Assembly (NCBI RefSeq): GCF_018860915.1
Contig: NZ_JAHKQD010000049.1
Span: forward strand, 14,389 to 78,388
DNA: 64,000 nt
DNA from: Colwellia sp. C2M11
GTDB lineage: Bacteria; Pseudomonadota; Gammaproteobacteria; Enterobacterales; Alteromonadaceae
Direction: 5' to 3'
Shown here: positions 17,954 through 26,832 of the stretch, piece by piece
How positions within the stretch are numbered: the first letter of the stretch is position 1
How the letters are laid out: every line of letters begins with the position of its first letter
Translations under genes and position numbers: made by a program
The notes under the pieces: generated by a model
Databases searched by the model: none
What the model was told of the DNA's origin: nothing
What the model saw: the letters and a program-made list of their open reading frames with translations, nothing else

Positions 17954-18811
17954 TTATCTAATTCGGTCTGACAAATAGACTTCTTGTTCCATAAACGCTC
18001 TAGTGTGCTGGAACGCATGGGCTAAATCAACCAAATCAAGTTGTTCTGCTAACTTAATTGCTTGTTGCCAACTCTCTGGTTTTTCTGGGGTTTTATTAAA
18101 GTGGTTTTTTAGAAATTTCTCGTTGTTAACTTGATTGTTACTTGGCTGCATAAATAACAGTTCCGTGTTAATTGTATGTGCTTTAAATAGTTTGCGTAAA
18201 GTCGAAAACATGGTTAAACCACCAAGATCATAATCAAAACAGCATAATATTGTTTGATATTGGCAGAAAAAATCCGCATGTAATGCATTAGTTATACTAT
18301 TACCGTGCCCAAAAGCAATATCAAGGGCCTGTAGATCATAATTAACATTTGAAGATGTTTCATCTAACAGAGCAGCTAAAAACTCATTGTATCGAAAAAA
18401 ATTCTCTTGATTTTCAATTATTACTAAGGTTTTTTGGGGCTTAAAGCTCAATGCTAATTCTGAATGACTACACACAACAACATGAGGACATTTAGGTTTT
18501 TCTTGCCAGTATTGATGATTAAATGCTTCAGGAAACACCAACACGAAGCTCATTGAACTTTTATGTTGGTGTGAATTTCCTTTAACTGCGGCTTCAGCTC
18601 TATTCGTACTAGGTGTCGCTGCTGATAATAACTGTTCAAAACAGGCTTTATCAACAACTGTTACCAGAAACTTTCCATTGCCTTTTACTTTGCTGACACT
18701 AAAAATATGTCGCCAATTTTGCTGATGCAATTTAGGTAGCAAGGTTAAAAAACGTGTGAAGTTTATTATTTTTCCTTCCTGGATTGCCAACAAGTATTGG
18801 TGAAGATTCAT
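17954..18811 (-). CDS. MksG/JetD-like TOPRIM nuclease subunit
   Basis: Protein of 285 residues. The C-terminal half has TOPRIM-type acidic motifs: a conserved Glu in LVIIENQENF (E133) and FDYDLGG (D193, D195), close to the form seen in JetD/MksG, the subunits that cut plasmid DNA in Wadjet systems. The N-terminal half is mixed and shorter than in typical JetD (~380 residues). Its ATG overlaps the stop of the M23 gene (TAATG), so it is translationally coupled to it. The SMC ATPase gene follows after 127 bases. Nuclease activity is inferred from the family; no catalytic residue seems missing. Confidence 0.68.
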   Translation of the reverse strand: MNLHQYLLAIQEGKIINFTRFLTLLPKLHQQNWRHIFSVSKVKGNGKFLVTVVDKACFEQLLSAATPSTNRAEAAVKGNSHQHKSSMSFVLVFPEAFNHQYWQEKPKCPHVVVCSHSELALSFKPQKTLVIIENQENFFRYNEFLAALLDETSSNVNYDLQALDIAFGHGNSITNALHADFFCQYQTILCCFDYDLGGLTMFSTLRKLFKAHTINTELLFMQPSNNQVNNEKFLKNHFNKTPEKPESWQQAIKLAEQLDLVDLAHAFQHTRAFMEQEVYLSDRIR

Positions 18812-19728
18812 TAATGTTGTACTGTTTTCAACGGTTGTAATTCCAGCACTAAGGCAGGATCAATTCTCACATCAAACCAATTAATACGCCAATCTAAGTG
18901 AGGTCCTGTCGCTCGACCACTTTGGCCTACGGCAGCAACTACTTGTCCTTGTGTTACTTTATCGCCTTTTTTAACATACGAATCACTTAAATGTAAAAAA
19001 GTAGAGCTAACGCCCTGACCATGATCAATAATCATAGTTCCCCCCGAATAAAACATATCAGGAACCCACAGTAATACAGTGCCAGAAGCCGGTGCTTTTA
19101 CTGGATCACCCGTATTACCGGCATAGTCTAGACCAAAATGAGGATTTTTAGATACGCCATTATAAACACGTTGGCTACCATAAACACCGGTAATGGTACC
19201 TTCAATAGGAGGAATAAAGCCTTGAGCAAAATAATCAAGCGAGCTGGCAATTTTTCTAGCCGCTTTTACTTGTGTACTATCTTTTCTAGCACGTATAGCG
19301 GCTTTAGGGTTTGGCTGCATAATGCTTTTTTTAATGCCTTCAATCCGTTGAATGTTATATTCACGTTGCTCAGGTATTAATATTTTCTCTACCCGATCAC
19401 CATTAATTGAAGTGATGACTAGTTTATGGCTTTGTTTATCATCACGAGAAAAGCCAAACGTGTAATCACCCTTAGCTGATACCATTAATGTTTTACCATT
19501 TAGCTTAACAGTGTCACTTGGTAATGTTTTACCAACAATTAAACCGCCCTGCTTAATAACACCTGATAAAGCGATATTTTTTGTATTCACTTTTTCAATT
19601 GTTTCAGCTTTATCACTCAAAACATTAGTCGCTGCTTGAGTTGGAGCACTTGTTACATAGCCACCAGCAAAAGTTAATGCCATTAGCGTTAAACGAAAGG
19701 TATTATTAATCATAAACAAACTAACCAT
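18811..19728 (-). CDS. Periplasmic M23-family peptidase (LytM-like)
   Basis: Protein of 305 residues from the ATG at 19728, chosen because AAGGAG precedes it; the longer frame starts inside the previous gene. An N-terminal signal peptide (MALTFAGGYVTSAPTQA) is followed by an immunoglobulin-like part with the kink GLIVGKTLP and GDYTFGFSR, then an M23 domain at about 195-295. The zinc ligands are visible in HFGLDYAG, HGQGVSSTFLHLS and GPHLDW. It would cut peptidoglycan peptide bridges or act on murein hydrolases in the envelope. It overlaps the PTPS-like gene upstream and the TOPRIM gene downstream by a few bases, an unusual operon partnership. Confidence 0.88.
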   Translation of the reverse strand: MVSLFMINNTFRLTLMALTFAGGYVTSAPTQAATNVLSDKAETIEKVNTKNIALSGVIKQGGLIVGKTLPSDTVKLNGKTLMVSAKGDYTFGFSRDDKQSHKLVITSINGDRVEKILIPEQREYNIQRIEGIKKSIMQPNPKAAIRARKDSTQVKAARKIASSLDYFAQGFIPPIEGTITGVYGSQRVYNGVSKNPHFGLDYAGNTGDPVKAPASGTVLLWVPDMFYSGGTMIIDHGQGVSSTFLHLSDSYVKKGDKVTQGQVVAAVGQSGRATGPHLDWRINWFDVRIDPALVLELQPLKTVQH

Positions 19729-20611
19729 GAACAATGGCTCCTTTAGCAACCCCTTCATACGCAATAACTTTAATGGTGTTATTAGCGAGTTCAGGGTGTT
19801 CTGCTTTTACTTGTCGTAAAATAAAATCAGCCAGTAATTCTACTGTTGAATCACAATCAACAACATCAAGAATTTTAGTATCAACAGCAATATCAAATCG
19901 CCCTTGTGGCGCATGATAACTAAAATATTGATGATCAGGGGTTAAGTCCTTCATTGCTTGAGCTGATAATTGAATGTCATCTACAGAAATTCTATCGGCT
20001 TCACTGGCAATGTAAATATCTTGCCAGCGTTTACACCAAGCAGCTTCTAAATTTGCATCTCTTTTATCATCAACTAATATTTGAATTTTAGAACGATGAC
20101 CATGGGCAATACGTTGGCAATTACCATCATGGAGCTTTAAACCGTGAGTGTAATGATAATAATCGGTTGGGATATTTTCAGGACGTAATACTAACGTTAA
20201 CCCTTCAACATTATTGGGTAACTGCGCTAATATTATTGCTTTTAAATGCTCAATTACTGCTGGTACTGTTATGGTTAAGCAATCAATTGCGGCAAAAGCA
20301 CACGCAGGTGATTGTAAATAATAACTAGCAATATCACTTACAAAGTCAACTGTTTGATGACCGTCATTATAGGGTGACTCTGCTAAGGTTACCGCTTGCT
20401 CTTGCATTGGCAACAATAATTTATGGTCAACTGCATCGTCAATAATGGCTTTAATTTGCTTTTTAACGACGGCAAAATCAAGCACCATGCTCATTTCATT
20501 TAATGAGCCATCGAGTAACACGTCAACAATCCAGCTTTCACCCACAATACCGCGCTGTTTACACAGGTACGAAAAATCAATAACGGTTAAATCATCTACA
20601 AATAATTGCAT
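19721..20611 (-). CDS. Two-domain 6-pyruvoyl-tetrahydropterin synthase-like protein
   Basis: Protein of 296 residues from the ATG at 20611 (AAGGAAAA upstream; the longest frame begins 30 bases earlier). Two PTPS/QueD-like halves are seen. The N-terminal half (about 1-120) keeps the fold's strand pattern (SWIVDVLLDG, MVLDFAVVKKQIKAIIDDAVDHKLL) but reads VGES where the zinc-binding HGH is expected. The C-terminal half (about 150-290) retains THGLKLH and HGHR and a second DH pair (DHQYFSYH). It therefore looks like a catalytic C-domain joined to a degenerate N-domain. Real substrate unknown; it may be a pterin or deazapurine enzyme. It begins the train leading to M23 and the SMC complex. Confidence 0.75.
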   Translation of the reverse strand: MQLFVDDLTVIDFSYLCKQRGIVGESWIVDVLLDGSLNEMSMVLDFAVVKKQIKAIIDDAVDHKLLLPMQEQAVTLAESPYNDGHQTVDFVSDIASYYLQSPACAFAAIDCLTITVPAVIEHLKAIILAQLPNNVEGLTLVLRPENIPTDYYHYTHGLKLHDGNCQRIAHGHRSKIQILVDDKRDANLEAAWCKRWQDIYIASEADRISVDDIQLSAQAMKDLTPDHQYFSYHAPQGRFDIAVDTKILDVVDCDSTVELLADFILRQVKAEHPELANNTIKVIAYEGVAKGAIVHG

Positions 20612-20710
20612 TTTTTTCCTTAATTTACTTTTGGCTCTCAATTGTTAATTAGATTGTTTAGCTATTACGTTAGTTATTTACAAAAGGTAAACAACTAACC
20701 AACACATAAC

Positions 20711-21769
20711 TTAGTCTTTTACTTGCCACAAAATATCGTCATCGGCACGCACAGGTACAACAACGTCGTCACCAAAACTCATGGTAGCCGGTACTTTCCA
20801 CGATTTTTTAACTAAGGTTATTTTGTCAGTGTTAATAGGTAATTGGTAAAACTCTGGTCCATTTAAACTAGCAAATGCTTCTAATTTATCAAGGGCATTT
20901 TCTTGTTCAAATACTTCAGCATATAACTCGATGGCAGCATGAGCTGAATAAACACCAGCACAACCACAAGCCGACTCTTTAGCATGCTGTGCATGTGGTG
21001 CTGAATCTGTACCTAAGAAAAACTTAGCACTACCACTTGTTGCCGCTTCAATAAGTGCTTGTTGATGTATATTACGCTTTAAAATTGGTAAGCAGAAATA
21101 ATGTGGTCGAATGCCGCCTACTAACATGTCATTACGGTTATAGAGTAAATGATGAACCGTAATCGTTGCCGCAACATTGTTACTCGCTGATTTAACAAAA
21201 TCGACAGCATTTTTTGTGGTGATATGTTCTAGCACTACTTTTAAATTTGGGTAGTTAGCAACGAGTGGTGACAATATAGTGTCAATAAATACTTGTTCAC
21301 GGTCAAAAATATCAATATTGCAATCGGTAACTTCACCATGAATTAATAATGGCATACCAACACTTTGCATTGCGGCAAAAACATCTGCCATTTTAGCTAT
21401 GTCAGTTACCCCAGAAGAAGAGTTAGTTGTTGCTCCTGCAGGATAAAGCTTAGCAGCAAATACAAGACCAGATTCTTTTGCTTCAATAATATCTTGTGCG
21501 CTTGTTTGATCAGTTAAATATAACACCATTAATGGTTTAAAATTGTCATTAGCTGCAACAGCCATAATGCGATCATGATAACTTTTGGCTAGTTTAGCAT
21601 CCGTTACCGGCGGCACTAAATTTGGCATTACAATGGCACGAGCAAAATAGCGACTAATATCTGCGACGGTATTTTTTAGTACCAAACCATCGCGTAAATG
21701 TACATGCCAGTCGTCAGGACGCGTGATAGTAAGGGTATTTTCTGTATTTGCTTGTGCTTTATTTGTCAT
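20711..21769 (-). CDS. pyrC: Dihydroorotase
   Basis: Cytoplasmic zinc enzyme of 352 residues that closes N-carbamoyl-aspartate to dihydroorotate in pyrimidine synthesis. Motifs are in order: [10 protein letters not shown] (metal histidines), [14 protein letters not shown] (carbamylated lysine), [16 protein letters not shown], and GTDSAPH with the catalytic aspartate. Length fits class II PyrC of gammaproteobacteria. I take the ATG at 21769 (GAGAG upstream) rather than the one 30 bases earlier. It stands alone between the PTPS-like gene and yejK. Confidence 0.95.
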   Translation of the reverse strand: MTNKAQANTENTLTITRPDDWHVHLRDGLVLKNTVADISRYFARAIVMPNLVPPVTDAKLAKSYHDRIMAVAANDNFKPLMVLYLTDQTSAQDIIEAKESGLVFAAKLYPAGATTNSSSGVTDIAKMADVFAAMQSVGMPLLIHGEVTDCNIDIFDREQVFIDTILSPLVANYPNLKVVLEHITTKNAVDFVKSASNNVAATITVHHLLYNRNDMLVGGIRPHYFCLPILKRNIHQQALIEAATSGSAKFFLGTDSAPHAQHAKESACGCAGVYSAHAAIELYAEVFEQENALDKLEAFASLNGPEFYQLPINTDKITLVKKSWKVPATMSFGDDVVVPVRADDDILWQVKD

Positions 21770-21897
21770 GGTAACTCTCTTTTCTTTAACGTAACTCACT
21801 TAATAGTAAATTACTGATAAATTATTAATTTTCAACGCGCTAACAAAAAAATCCATAGTTACGCGTAACTTATTTGATGGTGATTGGTATTAGTAAA

Positions 21898-23013
21898 TCA
21901 ATTATTTTCAATTATTTCTTCATCATTATTTGCTAACAATGCTTGCAGTTGTTCCTTTAAATTAGGAGGCACTTTAAAAATAGTAATTGAATCATTATGA
22001 GGGTTATAAACGACATCTTGACCAAAGTGACTACGTTCAAAACTTAAACTAATGCCATTACCATAACCCGAATATTTCGTTATTTTATTAACAACGGTTT
22101 GGTCATGAGGAAAAGACTCTTCAATAGGATAAGATTGTTGCTGACAAAATTGATAAAAGTTTTGTTCATTACCATCACTATCAGTTGCTGTATGGCCAAT
22201 GACTTTGCCAACTTCTTGCATAGACACATCTTGAGAACTTGCTTTTTGCTCTTTACAGTAATTAAGTAACTCTTTACGTGTTTGCTGTTTTTCATTTGAA
22301 TCAAGTTGGTTAACAGCGACATAGTCTTCTACTGCTTGTACTAATGTTTGGGTTTGCTCTTTTGAATTTAAGCCTTCTTCGCAACCTAAAAAATCGAGAA
22401 AGAAATCAGAAACCTTACGTCCGGCACGTCCTTTAATAAAGGAAATATATCGGTTACCGCTAGCATTTTGCTGATAATCAAATAAATCGATACGCGCTGC
22501 TAACTGTAATTTAGTAGTATCAAGGTGTTGATCCGCTGAAATATTTAATTCACCATCAACACTATAATGCTCAGATACAGGAATCACGGCAACCAATAAG
22601 TAACGTCCACCCATATATTCATAATGACAAACAACTAAATAACCGGTTTCGTCTAGATCATATTTTTCTATTTCATTTTTTAAGGTATTTGCCGCTTGTG
22701 TACTAAAAGTATAAAAGTTTTGGCGCTCGCCTAAGTAACTTTCCATTAAATCAACAAAACGAGCAGTGACGGTATCGCTACTATCTATATCACTTTCGGT
22801 ACTGCTTGCAGAACTACCAGGTGCAGGCATAGAAGAGAAACTACCATAAGCTTTACTGCCTTTAGCATTATAAATACTATGCAAACCGTCAACAAAAGCG
22901 GTTATTTTAGGCCCAATTTCTATACTCTCAGGCCCTAAGCGTAGTAAAACTTCGCTTGATTCTTCTTTTTTCGAAATAAAATGTAGTGCTATGTTAGAAA
23001 TTATTAAACTCAT
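21898..23013 (-). CDS. yejK: Nucleoid-associated protein YejK/NdpA
   Basis: Protein of 371 residues, start MSLIISNIALHFI, close to the family start and length (E. coli YejK ~335; here slightly longer because of a serine-rich insert near residues 60-80). Conserved parts include LYRLGPE-like VLLRLGPESIEIGP, YISFIKGRAGRKVSDFF and the C-terminal LKEQL. It binds DNA in the nucleoid. Divergent to yejL and yejM, the classical arrangement in enterics, Vibrio and Alteromonadales. Confidence 0.93.
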   Translation of the reverse strand: MSLIISNIALHFISKKEESSEVLLRLGPESIEIGPKITAFVDGLHSIYNAKGSKAYGSFSSMPAPGSSASSTESDIDSSDTVTARFVDLMESYLGERQNFYTFSTQAANTLKNEIEKYDLDETGYLVVCHYEYMGGRYLLVAVIPVSEHYSVDGELNISADQHLDTTKLQLAARIDLFDYQQNASGNRYISFIKGRAGRKVSDFFLDFLGCEEGLNSKEQTQTLVQAVEDYVAVNQLDSNEKQQTRKELLNYCKEQKASSQDVSMQEVGKVIGHTATDSDGNEQNFYQFCQQQSYPIEESFPHDQTVVNKITKYSGYGNGISLSFERSHFGQDVVYNPHNDSITIFKVPPNLKEQLQALLANNDEEIIENN

Positions 23014-23107
23014 AAGTAAGGGTCTATGTTAGGGATATATTAGTATATTGTGCAGGCATTTGATAAACTGCAAAAATATTATTAATCATCAGCAATTAAG
23101 TGTCATT

Positions 23108-23326
23108 ATGCCCATTGTATCGAAATACTCAAACGAACGTGTAGAAAAAATTATCCAAGAACTTATGGATGTTCTTGTAAATGAATCAGCAACAACCGAT
23201 TTAGCCTTAATGTGTTTAGGAAATACAATAACTAATGTTATTAGTAAAATTCCTGCCGACAAACAAAGTGCTATTGTAGACAATTTTACTCGCGCATTGA
23301 ATCAATCTATCCAAAAAACTCACTAG
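23108..23326 (+). CDS. yejL: UPF0352 family protein YejL
   Basis: Small protein of 72 residues. The ATG at 23108 gives [13 protein letters not shown], the conserved family start; the 20 extra residues of the longer frame are not part of it. It keeps the [13 protein letters not shown] [14 protein letters not shown] segment. Function unknown. It lies between yejK (divergent) and yejM, as in other gammaproteobacteria. Confidence 0.92.
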   Translation: MPIVSKYSNERVEKIIQELMDVLVNESATTDLALMCLGNTITNVISKIPADKQSAIVDNFTRALNQSIQKTH

Positions 23327-23389
23327 TTTTATTGATAACTAGTGAATAATTCATTTTATAATTTCATCAGATAAGAAGAATAAAGTTCA

Positions 23390-25126
23390 ATGGTCACTTT
23401 TGATACCAAAACCTATAGTAGAAAGCTGTTACATTTAATAAGTTGGAGCCATTGGTTCACATTTTTTAATATTTTTGCAGCAATAGCCCTCTCCTCTTAT
23501 TACCTTTTCAGTGAAACTGCACCGACTACATTTTTAGGTCAAATGTATCTTGTTACTACTTGGGTTAGTCATATTGCTTTTCTAACCTTTATTAGCTTTG
23601 TGTTAATTTTGTTTCCATTGATCATTATTTGGCCTAATACCAAAGTGATTAGATCCAGTGCTTCAATAATATTTACCCTTGGACTGCTGTTGCTATTACT
23701 TGATGGTTTTATTTATAGTCGTTTGGGTTATCATTTAAATGCATCTTCCAGTGCTCAAATTTTTAGTTTGATTCAAGAAATAGCACAGAAAAATGTTATT
23801 TTTTATACTGTTAGTGGTTTTTTAGCTATTTTAATTTTAGCTTTTGAATTCACTATTAGTAATTATGCATGGAAGCACTTGAAAAAATTACAAAAAACGA
23901 TTTTTGCTCGTTTTGTTATTTTTGGCTTAGTCGCATCATTCTTCTTTAGTCATTTAACTCATATTTGGGCTGATGCTAACTTAGATTACGATATATTACG
24001 CCAAGATACGGTATTACCTCTATCTTACCCTGCAACCGCTCAAACTTTACTTACCAAGTACGGTTTATTTGATGTTGACGATTATATAGAACGTAAAACA
24101 AGCCCATTATCGTTTAGCAGTGCTATTCCACCTTACCCAAGTTTAACGTCAGGGCAATGTGAAATAACTAACGCAGATCAGTCGGTATTTATAGTACTTA
24201 CTGATGCACAGTTAAATACCGAGCAACTACAACGTTTTAGCAATAGAACAAGTGGTAATAGTTACCAATTTAATAACCATGTAGACTCGGCGCTAAATGA
24301 TGAAGCCTGGTTTAAATTGTTTTATTCTTTACCAAATATTTATCAAGACGATATTTTAAAGCAATCCACTAAGCCATTGCTATTTCAAGCCATTGAAAAG
24401 CAAAATTTAGCCAGTAGTTTTACGTTAATAGATAAATCTGACGTAAACTCAATAACTGATCAACATAACGCACCTTGGTTTGTTTCTTTGTTTGACGAAA
24501 AGAGTCACCTTAACGATATATCGAGCCTAATTTTCGCTGATAAACTTAATAGCAAAAAGTTAGGATTACATATAATTTACTTTAAAAGTGCAATCAGTAA
24601 CGATGTTGAAAGCAGTATCAGTAAGTATCAATTTGAGCTTTTTGTTGATGCTTTATTATTAGCACAGCAACAAAAACAGCAAAAAGATATTATTTGGATT
24701 AGTTCAATTGGAAATCAAATAGAAGATACCCAATTAATTACTAAGCCTGCATTACTGATAACACCTTACAAAAAAGCCCAAAGGCAAGTAAATAAGGATA
24801 TTGTTACTAAGTTAACAAGCCATATGGATTTACAATCTACACTCATGAAAAATTGGCTTGGCTGTGATACTGAAGATAAAAAATATAGTAATGGTTCAGA
24901 TCTTATTACATTAAATAAAGACCGTGTTATTGCAAATACTTCTGCGGCTGGTTTGATGGTATTTAACAAAGATAAATCTGTTTTTATTGATAGAAATGGT
25001 AATTTTCATAGTTATTCTAGTAAATTAAATGCCCCGATCACCGTAAATAAAGATTTTCCTTTAATGATTGATGGTGTTCACTTTATTAAACGCTTTAGTA
25101 AGCAATTAGAACAAGAGAATGAATAA
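23390..25126 (+). CDS. yejM: Inner-membrane YejM/PbgA-like protein
   Basis: Protein of 578 residues with five membrane helices in the first ~190 residues (DUF3413) and a large periplasmic domain with the alkaline-phosphatase/sulfatase fold. This is the plan of YejM, which senses lipopolysaccharide and restrains LpxC degradation through LapB in E. coli. Length matches (E. coli 586). The periplasmic domain is divergent (for example TSGQCEITNADQSVFIVLTDAQL), so ligand binding may differ. It follows yejL by 63 bases. Confidence 0.88.
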   Translation: MVTFDTKTYSRKLLHLISWSHWFTFFNIFAAIALSSYYLFSETAPTTFLGQMYLVTTWVSHIAFLTFISFVLILFPLIIIWPNTKVIRSSASIIFTLGLLLLLLDGFIYSRLGYHLNASSSAQIFSLIQEIAQKNVIFYTVSGFLAILILAFEFTISNYAWKHLKKLQKTIFARFVIFGLVASFFFSHLTHIWADANLDYDILRQDTVLPLSYPATAQTLLTKYGLFDVDDYIERKTSPLSFSSAIPPYPSLTSGQCEITNADQSVFIVLTDAQLNTEQLQRFSNRTSGNSYQFNNHVDSALNDEAWFKLFYSLPNIYQDDILKQSTKPLLFQAIEKQNLASSFTLIDKSDVNSITDQHNAPWFVSLFDEKSHLNDISSLIFADKLNSKKLGLHIIYFKSAISNDVESSISKYQFELFVDALLLAQQQKQQKDIIWISSIGNQIEDTQLITKPALLITPYKKAQRQVNKDIVTKLTSHMDLQSTLMKNWLGCDTEDKKYSNGSDLITLNKDRVIANTSAAGLMVFNKDKSVFIDRNGNFHSYSSKLNAPITVNKDFPLMIDGVHFIKRFSKQLEQENE

Positions 25127-25201
25127 TACCAAGTCCATTAAGTTAGTTCCCACTCAGAGCTTGCCAGTGGTTTGAGAACAAATATAATTTTTTACCTATA
25201 G

Positions 25202-25447
25202 TTATTCTATATGAAAGAAATTTTGTGCGGTTATCATATCACTGGAAAGCTCCCAAAGGGCGAGTCTAAAAGGTCTATATACCGCGTTATTGATTTTGAC
25301 AAGGGAATAACCATTCTCTTCAATCAATGCCTTGCCGACATGGATGTCGGTACTTAAGTTATGTTTGGAACGTATAACTTGTGCCTCTAAACCTTTTAAC
25401 TCTCGCTGAGTGAGAAGAAACTTATTGGAATTGGTATAATTGTTCAT
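25202..25447 (-). CDS. Small hypothetical protein (81 residues)
   Basis: Soluble, polar 81-residue protein starting MNNYTNSNKFLLTQREL. I do not recognise a family. It has no signal peptide or membrane helix, and the middle part (LVKINNAVYRPFRLALWELSS) suggests a small folded domain. It lies between yejM and tRNA-Pro, opposite to both, with no clear ribosome binding site. It may be a lineage-specific gene. Confidence 0.45.
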   Translation of the reverse strand: MNNYTNSNKFLLTQRELKGLEAQVIRSKHNLSTDIHVGKALIEENGYSLVKINNAVYRPFRLALWELSSDMITAQNFFHIE

Positions 25448-25622
25448 TCGTTAGACGGTTAGTTATTATTGATTAACCGTTCTAATAAATGTCGTTGCAT
25501 TCGTTTGAGAAACGATTATTATAGTCAGCGTAAATCAAGTGTACTTATGGTGATCTCCCCAGATTATTATTTCTTTAGAAACATAAGTATTAGCTAACTG
25601 ATTAGAACATTGCTTTACAAAT

Positions 25623-25699
25623 CGGGGTATAGCGCAGCTTGGTAGCGCGTGCGTCTGGGGGACGTGAGGTCGCAAGTTCGAATCTTGCTACTCCGACCA
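25623..25699 (+). tRNA. tRNA-Pro (anticodon GGG)
   Basis: A 77-base cloverleaf can be folded by eye: a 7-bp acceptor stem (CGGGGTA with TACTCCG, one G-T), a D arm with GGTAGCGC, an anticodon stem with loop CTGGGGG (anticodon GGG), a T arm GCAAG-TTCGAAT-CTTGC, and an encoded CCA end. It reads CCC and CCU proline codons. A hairpin 8 bases downstream ends the transcript. Confidence 0.95.
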
Positions 25700-25706
25700 A
25701 ATTATA

Positions 25707-25731
25707 GAAAGCCCGTTTAATACGGGCTTTC
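25707..25731 (+). terminator. Terminator of tRNA-Pro
   Basis: A 9-bp stem GAAAGCCCG / CGGGCTTTC with a 7-base loop directly after the tRNA. Intrinsic terminator form, usable in both directions. Confidence 0.8.
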
Positions 25732-25850
25732 GCATTTCTAAACAAGAATAAAAGCAGCCCCTTGTTATCTACTATTTCAGATGAATGTTTTTAAAAGCAA
25801 AGGTATGCTTGCTTATTCCAATAAAAATTATCCTTCGGGATTAACATACC

Positions 25851-26252
25851 CTATATGATCGAGTTATTATCTTGCTCATATAATTCTAATGGAAGACCAT
25901 CAGGATCATGAAAGAATGTAAATTTCCTATTTGTGAATTCATCTATTCGAATGGTTTCTACAGCAATATGGTGTGATAAAAGATAATCGCGTACTGACTC
26001 AACTGATTCAACAGTAAAGGCTAAATGCCTTAAACCTAGTGCTTCAGGATAACTAGGTCGTTCTGGAGCGTTTAAAAATGAAAATAATTCTATTTTGCCT
26101 CCCTGTGGAAGTTGAAGGTCGAGTTTAAATGAGTCACGGTCTTTTCTATAGTTTTCAGCTAAAACTTCTAACCCAAGAATTCTTGTATAAAAATGCTTAG
26201 ACTTTTCGTAATTTGAGCAAATAATTGCAGCATGGTGAATTGATTTAAGCAA
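25851..26252 (-). CDS. VOC-family (glyoxalase-like) protein
   Basis: Protein of 133 residues with the vicinal oxygen chelate fold: IHHAAIICSNYEKSKHFYTRILGLEV at the start, LRHLAFTVE in the middle and DPDGLPLELYEQ at the end, giving the metal ligands H, H and E. It resembles the YaeR/GloA2 branch. Start is a TTG at 26252 with GGAG upstream; there is no in-frame ATG nearby. Single gene. Exact reaction unknown. Confidence 0.8.
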   Translation of the reverse strand: MLKSIHHAAIICSNYEKSKHFYTRILGLEVLAENYRKDRDSFKLDLQLPQGGKIELFSFLNAPERPSYPEALGLRHLAFTVESVESVRDYLLSHHIAVETIRIDEFTNRKFTFFHDPDGLPLELYEQDNNSII

Positions 26253-26330
26253 ACTATCTCCTTAGCTCGTCATGTATTGTATATTCTTATTCATTTATAT
26301 CGATGCTGTTTATCAAGTTATACTGATATA

Positions 26331-26485
26331 GCGCTTGAGATCCTGAATCCAGTTCAGGAAGACGAAAACTGCTATAGGGTGGGAGTTGTATATCTCGTCA
26401 TTCCGTAAGTGTATTAATACGGAATCTTTTTATACTTGAAACATGATGCTTGAGTTCCGGAATCCAGTTCAAGAGGACGAAAACT
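26331..26485. repeat. Pair of 40-bp intergenic repeats flanking a small palindrome
   Basis: Copies at 26331-26370 and 26446-26485 align over 40 bases with 8 differences and share CTTGAG, AATCCAGTTCA and GACGAAAACT. Copy one contains the palindrome CCTGAA/TTCAGG. Between them lies an inverted ATTCCGTA/TACGGAAT hairpin (about 26401-26425). The layout resembles the palindromic intergenic repeats found in many copies in marine gammaproteobacteria. Confidence 0.6.
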
Positions 26486-26498
26486 AATAACATTTTTA

Positions 26499-26542
26499 TG
26501 TCTGTTTAATTGATGATTTGTTCGTAATCAATTAAACAGACA
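26499..26542 (-). terminator. 16-bp hairpin downstream of minE
   Basis: Arms 26499-26514 and 26527-26542 are perfectly complementary over 16 bases with a 12-base loop, just after the minE stop. Likely the transcription end of minCDE. Confidence 0.7.
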
Positions 26543-26549
26543 CACAAAA

Positions 26550-26831
26550 TTAATTGTCTTTGTTTAGCTCATCATGTAATTCAATATTGAGCTCTAACAC
26601 ATTCAAATCGCCATCTTTTTTATCAAGGTTTATCGAGAATGTTTCGTCAGATACTTGAATATATTTACGTAAAACTTGAAGGATATCTTCGGTAAGCTGT
26701 GGTAAATAATCTGGTTGTTTATTACGACTATTGCGCTCATGCGCAACAATAATTTGTAGACGTTCTTTCGCTTTAGAAGCAGTAGTTACCTGTTTTTCTT
26801 TTTTACGTAAAAAGTAATCTAATAGTGCCAT
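26550..26831 (-). CDS. minE: Cell division topological specificity factor MinE
   Basis: Protein of 93 residues from the ATG at 26831, which has GAGG upstream and gives the family start MALLDYFLRKKEKQ. It keeps the AKERLQIIVAHERN MinD-activating region. It stimulates MinD ATPase and drives pole-to-pole oscillation, placing the division site at mid-cell. It begins one base after minD. The longer frame starts inside minD and is not used. Confidence 0.96.
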   Translation of the reverse strand: MALLDYFLRKKEKQVTTASKAKERLQIIVAHERNSRNKQPDYLPQLTEDILQVLRKYIQVSDETFSINLDKKDGDLNVLELNIELHDELNKDN

Positions 26832-26832
26832 G

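Noticed and set aside
22080..22322. 80-residue frame on the same strand as yejK
   Set aside because: Out-of-phase reading inside yejK with low-complexity composition; a shadow frame.
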